Origin: JBHGBB01 sp041946755
GTDB taxonomy: Bacteria > UBP4 > UBA4092 > JAOAEQ01
Direction of reading: 5' to 3'
Assembly (NCBI GenBank): GCA_041946755.1
Contig: JBHGBB010000187.1
Coordinates: forward strand, 1 to 7,556
Length of the DNA stretch: 7,556 nt
Part shown: positions 5,406 through 7,556 of the stretch, piece after piece
Layout of the letters: every line of letters starts with the position of its first letter
How positions within the stretch are numbered: position 1 is the first letter of the stretch
Notes under the pieces: generated by a model
Databases searched by the model: none
Seen by the model: the letters and a program-made list of their open reading frames with translations, nothing else
Told to the model about the DNA's origin: nothing
Made by a program: the position numbers and the translations under genes

Positions 5406-5951
5406 ATGTTATTTTTTAAGAATCCTAGAAAAGAAGCCCAACAGGAAATATCCCGATTAGGATTTATATATAGCGAAGAGATGTTTCTAAAAAAAGCGGA
5501 ATTCGGCGATGGCCATCTGGTAAAACTGTTTATCGATTCCGGAATGAATCCGAAAGCAAAAGATAAATATGGACATACTCCATTGATGATTGCTGCCGAA
5601 AAGGGGCATCTGGGTGTTATCCGGACCATAATTGATTTGGGTATAGATTTGGATGATACAGATCCAAAAGGATGGACGGCATTGATGATTGCCGCACGGG
5701 AAGGGCATCTAGAAATCGTTCGGGCGTTATTCAGTGCTGGAAGTGATATTAATCTTAAAACCGTTGACGGTAGAACTGCGCTAATGGCCGCGGCTCGAAA
5801 TCAGCATATCGAAATTATTAAACTCTTGATTAGTAAAGGAGCTGATGTTAATGCTCGGGATAATTTCGGGGTTACCGCATTAAGTCGCGCGATTAAAGAA
5901 AACCATCATGAAATGGTCGCGCTGCTTAAAGAATACGGCGCGCGCGAATAA
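5406..5951 (+). CDS. Ankyrin repeat protein with five repeats
   Basis: This 181-residue protein has a short basic N-terminus (1-23), then 33-residue ankyrin repeats at about 24-56, 57-89, 90-122, 123-155 and a capping partial repeat at 156-181. The repeats carry the consensus cores HTPLMIAAEKGHL, WTALMIAAREGHLEIVRAL, RTALMAAARNQHIEIIKLL and VTALSRAIKENH, with linker endings such as GADVNARDNFG. Ankyrin stacks bind partner proteins; nothing here identifies the partner. There is no signal peptide or membrane segment, so it is probably cytoplasmic. The first ATG gives a good protein but has no SD. An internal ATG at 5481 (Met26) would start almost at the first repeat and cannot be excluded. The strong promoter upstream supports the longer form only in that both lie downstream of it. 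The secreted protein gene follows after 43 bases and may share the transcript. Confidence 0.9.
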   Translation: MLFFKNPRKEAQQEISRLGFIYSEEMFLKKAEFGDGHLVKLFIDSGMNPKAKDKYGHTPLMIAAEKGHLGVIRTIIDLGIDLDDTDPKGWTALMIAAREGHLEIVRALFSAGSDINLKTVDGRTALMAAARNQHIEIIKLLISKGADVNARDNFGVTALSRAIKENHHEMVALLKEYGARE

Positions 5952-5960
5952 ACCGCTTAC

Positions 5961-5976
5961 CACGAAAACACGAAAT
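5961..5976 (+). repeat. Short tandem repeat CACGAAAA/CACGAAAT
   Basis: Two eight-base units differing only in the last base lie between the ankyrin and secreted-protein genes. Significance is unknown; two units could be chance. Confidence 0.4.
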
Positions 5977-5994
5977 AGAAAATAACGATTTTGT

Positions 5995-6609
5995 ATGAAT
6001 ACTTATTTCTTACCTAAATTTATTTTATTATTAATATTATGTTCTCTCCTATTTAACTCATTCACCGCCAATGCTGAATCAACCATACCAGTAATTCAAA
6101 ACATTAATGGAAAACATGTTGTTTATTTACCACCAGCAATGAAAAATGCATTATTGAATTATGATTCAACCTTTAAGCCGTGGGATCAAGATGATTATTT
6201 ACCTTCTCTAATAAGTTTTTATACCTTCACTTCAACACAAGCTCCTTTTGCAGTAATCGGTGATTTTAATGGCGATACAACTATAGATATTATACTTCAA
6301 GGGCATACTAGTAATAATTCAATCTTACTCGCCATTTTCTCTAATTATAAAGGGTATAAAATTCTTGAATTGGCAAAATCTATGTTGATTAATCCTAAAG
6401 AAGAATGGTATGGTATAGGTAATAATCAAAAAGAATATGGATTTTGGGTATATTTAACTCTCGTATCTCCCGGTAGGATTAAGTCTCCTTATGAGAAGAA
6501 GGGATTATATCTGAAAACCCATGCATTTCAAATCGTCGCTTTTGAAAAAGCAGCGGTATTATATTACTATAAAAAAGGAGAATTTATAGCATATATAACA
6601 GCAGATTAA
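5995..6609 (+). CDS. Secreted protein of unknown function with a Ca-binding-like DxNxDxxxD motif
   Basis: I do not recognise a named family for this 204-residue protein. Residues 1-27 are a clear Sec signal peptide: a short N-region with one lysine, hydrophobic core LLLILCSLLF, and a likely cut after ANA (25-27). The mature part contains VIGDFNGDTTIDIILQG (87-103), in which Asp90, Asn92, Asp94 and Asp98 form a calcium-loop pattern like that of FG-GAP/VCBS-type proteins, but only once. The C-terminal part (about 176-204) has HAFQIVAFEKAAVLYYYKKG, reminiscent of other uncharacterised bacterial secreted proteins. No cysteine follows the signal peptide in a lipobox position. The ATG is supported by the signal peptide, not by an SD, which is absent. 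The gene is markedly more AT-rich than the ankyrin and nuclease genes (about 18-33% G+C in two lines counted by hand), which may indicate separate origin. It probably acts in the periplasm or outside the cell. Confidence 0.78.
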   Translation: MNTYFLPKFILLLILCSLLFNSFTANAESTIPVIQNINGKHVVYLPPAMKNALLNYDSTFKPWDQDDYLPSLISFYTFTSTQAPFAVIGDFNGDTTIDIILQGHTSNNSILLAIFSNYKGYKILELAKSMLINPKEEWYGIGNNQKEYGFWVYLTLVSPGRIKSPYEKKGLYLKTHAFQIVAFEKAAVLYYYKKGEFIAYITAD

Positions 6610-6732
6610 AATAGATAATAACTTTTATACATAATAAAAATTTTGCTTTAATCAATACACTTTGGATATCATCAAATCCCATCGGTTCTTTCCATTTGAG
6701 CGCATCTCACAAAATCTTCTTATAAACCTCGG

Positions 6733-6761
6733 TTGCTCCAATCAGCAATATAGGATAAAAT
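6733..6761 (+). promoter_or_regulatory. Likely promoter of the M6 protease gene
   Basis: TTGCTC (6733-6738, only the TTG part matching) is followed at the ideal 17-base spacing by TAAAAT (6756-6761). Transcription would start near 6768, just before the SD. This argues against any start codon further upstream, such as the in-frame TTG at 6662. Confidence 0.45.
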
Positions 6762-6778
6762 TTATTTATTATATACCT

Positions 6779-6785
6779 AAAGGAG
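6779..6785 (+). promoter_or_regulatory. Ribosome binding site that fixes the M6 protease start
   Basis: AAAGGAG lies eight bases before the ATG at 6794 and directly precedes a good signal peptide. The open frame extends 44 codons further upstream to a TTG at 6662, but that extension has no SD and would bury the signal peptide. Confidence 0.85.
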
Positions 6786-6793
6786 AAGTATCG

Positions 6794-7516
6794 ATGTATT
6801 CTAGCGTTATCAAAACTATCATAGTATCTTTTTTTATGGGTATCTTGTTTATTTCAGGTGTTACCGCACAATCTGCAATAGTCCAAAATAAACCGATTAT
6901 GGCCGATCACCAATCGAGATTACTGGAGTTTCTGGCTTCGTCACCAAACCATACTGCTGATATACTATATCTCAATGGTAAATCCGACCCGGTATTGATT
7001 AAAGATATCCAGACCATGCCGTTGAACCCAAATACCAAACAGAAACTCCGCGCAACAGGAAAGCTGCAAGACCTAATCACCAATCTTAACTCACTTCGCA
7101 CTCAACATACTTTAGCAGGAATGCCGATCGATAAATCCAGCCGGAAAATGGAATCGTTAGCCAATACCTTCGCCAATGTCACCGGAACGAAAAAAGCGAT
7201 TGTACTCTATATTGATTTCTCGGATAATACCGCAAAAACCCAGGTTACCAGTTTCTATAGTCTCTTATTCGGCTCCGGCAGTTCGATGCGCGATTTCTAT
7301 CAGGTGGTATCATATAACAAGGTTTTTGTTGAAGGAACGGTTTCCGGCTGGTATCGGGCGGCAACGACTTATACCTATTATGTAAACAACAATTATGGAT
7401 TGGGTAATTATCCAAAAAATGCACAAAAATTGGTAGAAAATGCGATTGATGCAGCGAATCCATATATCAATTTCGCGCAATATGATTCTGATAATGACGG
7501 ATATGTCAAGCGATGA
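6794..7516 (+). CDS. M6 (immune inhibitor A-like) metalloprotease, N-terminal part only, truncated
   Basis: From the ATG the protein has 240 residues. Residues 1-25 are a Sec signal peptide, likely cut after VTA. A pro-region of about 100 residues follows, then the start of the M6 peptidase domain. That start includes VTGTKKAIVLYIDFSDN (129-145), the SSMRDFYQVVSYNKVFVEGTV region (163-183), GWYRA (185-189), YYVNNNYGLGNYPKNAQKLV (195-214) and a Ca-binding-like DSDNDGYV (231-238). In this family DGYV is normally followed by a hydrophobic strand and, further on, the zinc motif HExxH. Here the frame instead reads KR and stops at 7514-7516. The catalytic residues are therefore absent, and the product as shown cannot be an active protease. 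M6 enzymes are secreted endopeptidases that degrade extracellular proteins. Either the gene is interrupted, or the sequence past about 7508 belongs elsewhere. Start and family are well supported; the C-terminus is not real M6 sequence. Confidence 0.85.
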   Translation: MYSSVIKTIIVSFFMGILFISGVTAQSAIVQNKPIMADHQSRLLEFLASSPNHTADILYLNGKSDPVLIKDIQTMPLNPNTKQKLRATGKLQDLITNLNSLRTQHTLAGMPIDKSSRKMESLANTFANVTGTKKAIVLYIDFSDNTAKTQVTSFYSLLFGSGSSMRDFYQVVSYNKVFVEGTVSGWYRAATTYTYYVNNNYGLGNYPKNAQKLVENAIDAANPYINFAQYDSDNDGYVKR

Positions 7517-7556
7517 CAAGCGGAAAATGCCTCATGGTGGAGAAGCCGGCTTCTCC
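7508..7556. other. GC-rich segment of different character ending in an 18-base palindrome at the window edge
   Basis: After the codon for Val238 of the M6 protein the resemblance to that family ends. The last 50 bases have 28 G or C, clearly above the surrounding DNA. Positions 7539-7556 (GGAGAAGCCGGCTTCTCC) are a perfect palindrome that coincides with the edge. No forward frame continues the M6 domain. On the minus strand a frame is open from the edge to a TGA at 7508-7506 (GEAGFSTMRHFPLVIA); too little is present to identify it. It could be the end of an inserted element, a rearrangement or an assembly join. Confidence 0.5.

Noticed and set aside
6662..6793. 44-codon N-terminal extension of the M6 protease from a TTG start
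   Set aside because: A good SD, a promoter-like sequence and a signal peptide all point to the ATG at 6794; the extension contains those signals and has no SD itself.
7503..7556. Short plus-strand frame from an ATG at 7503 (MSSDDKRKMPHGGEAGFS) reaching the edge
   Set aside because: It is only 18 codons, has no SD, and does not resemble the missing part of the M6 domain, so it cannot be called as a gene or as a simple frameshift continuation.
1..7556. CRISPR array, tRNA, rRNA or transposase
   Set aside because: No regularly spaced repeats, cloverleaf-like sequence with a TTCRA loop, conserved rRNA stretch or transposase motif was found by reading both strands.

Overview
This is a bacterial chromosomal segment, roughly 40% G+C by eye. 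The gene set is a housekeeping RNA/translation block followed by accessory genes. Tight spacing, sigma70-type promoters and Shine-Dalgarno (SD) sites fit a bacterium. I cannot place it taxonomically. The mix of genes with and without SD sites, the short AT-rich intergenic repeats and an abrupt right edge would suit a fragment from a little-studied lineage, but that is inference.

Layout. Positions 1-1368 lie on the minus strand. Reading leftwards they hold rsmE (16S rRNA m3U1498 methyltransferase), a 61-residue SAP-like protein with a four-cysteine tail, and the start of an mtaB-type tRNA methylthiotransferase cut by the left edge. rsmE next to an MtaB/YqeV-type gene is a familiar bacterial neighbourhood. 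From 1511 to 2266 on the plus strand is a DUF948 (YtxG-like) plus YtxH pair of small membrane-anchored envelope/stress proteins. It is divided from rsmE by a divergent promoter region whose two -35 hexamers appear to overlap. A YchF-type P-loop ATPase (2366-3469, minus) converges on ytxH across a large imperfect hairpin.

A 349-base gene-free stretch (3470-3818) separates ychF from a divergently read beta-CASP metallo-beta-lactamase RNA nuclease (3819-5231, plus). To its right the window becomes accessory: a five-repeat ankyrin protein (5406-5951) behind a near-consensus promoter, an AT-rich secreted protein of unknown function (5995-6609), and the N-terminal part of a secreted M6 (immune inhibitor A-like) metalloprotease (6794-7516). 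The protease frame stops before its catalytic motif. The sequence there changes to a GC-rich segment ending in a perfect 18-base palindrome at the window edge, which suggests an insertion, rearrangement or assembly join.

The left and middle genes share RNA and ribosome themes (rRNA and tRNA modification, ribosome-associated ATPase, RNA nuclease) but do not form one operon. I found no CRISPR array, tRNA, rRNA, transposase or convincing new multigene system. The points most worth checking are the broken protease and its junction, the related hairpins on either side of ychF, the overlapping divergent promoters, and the small SAP/Cys protein inside the rsmE-mtaB cluster.
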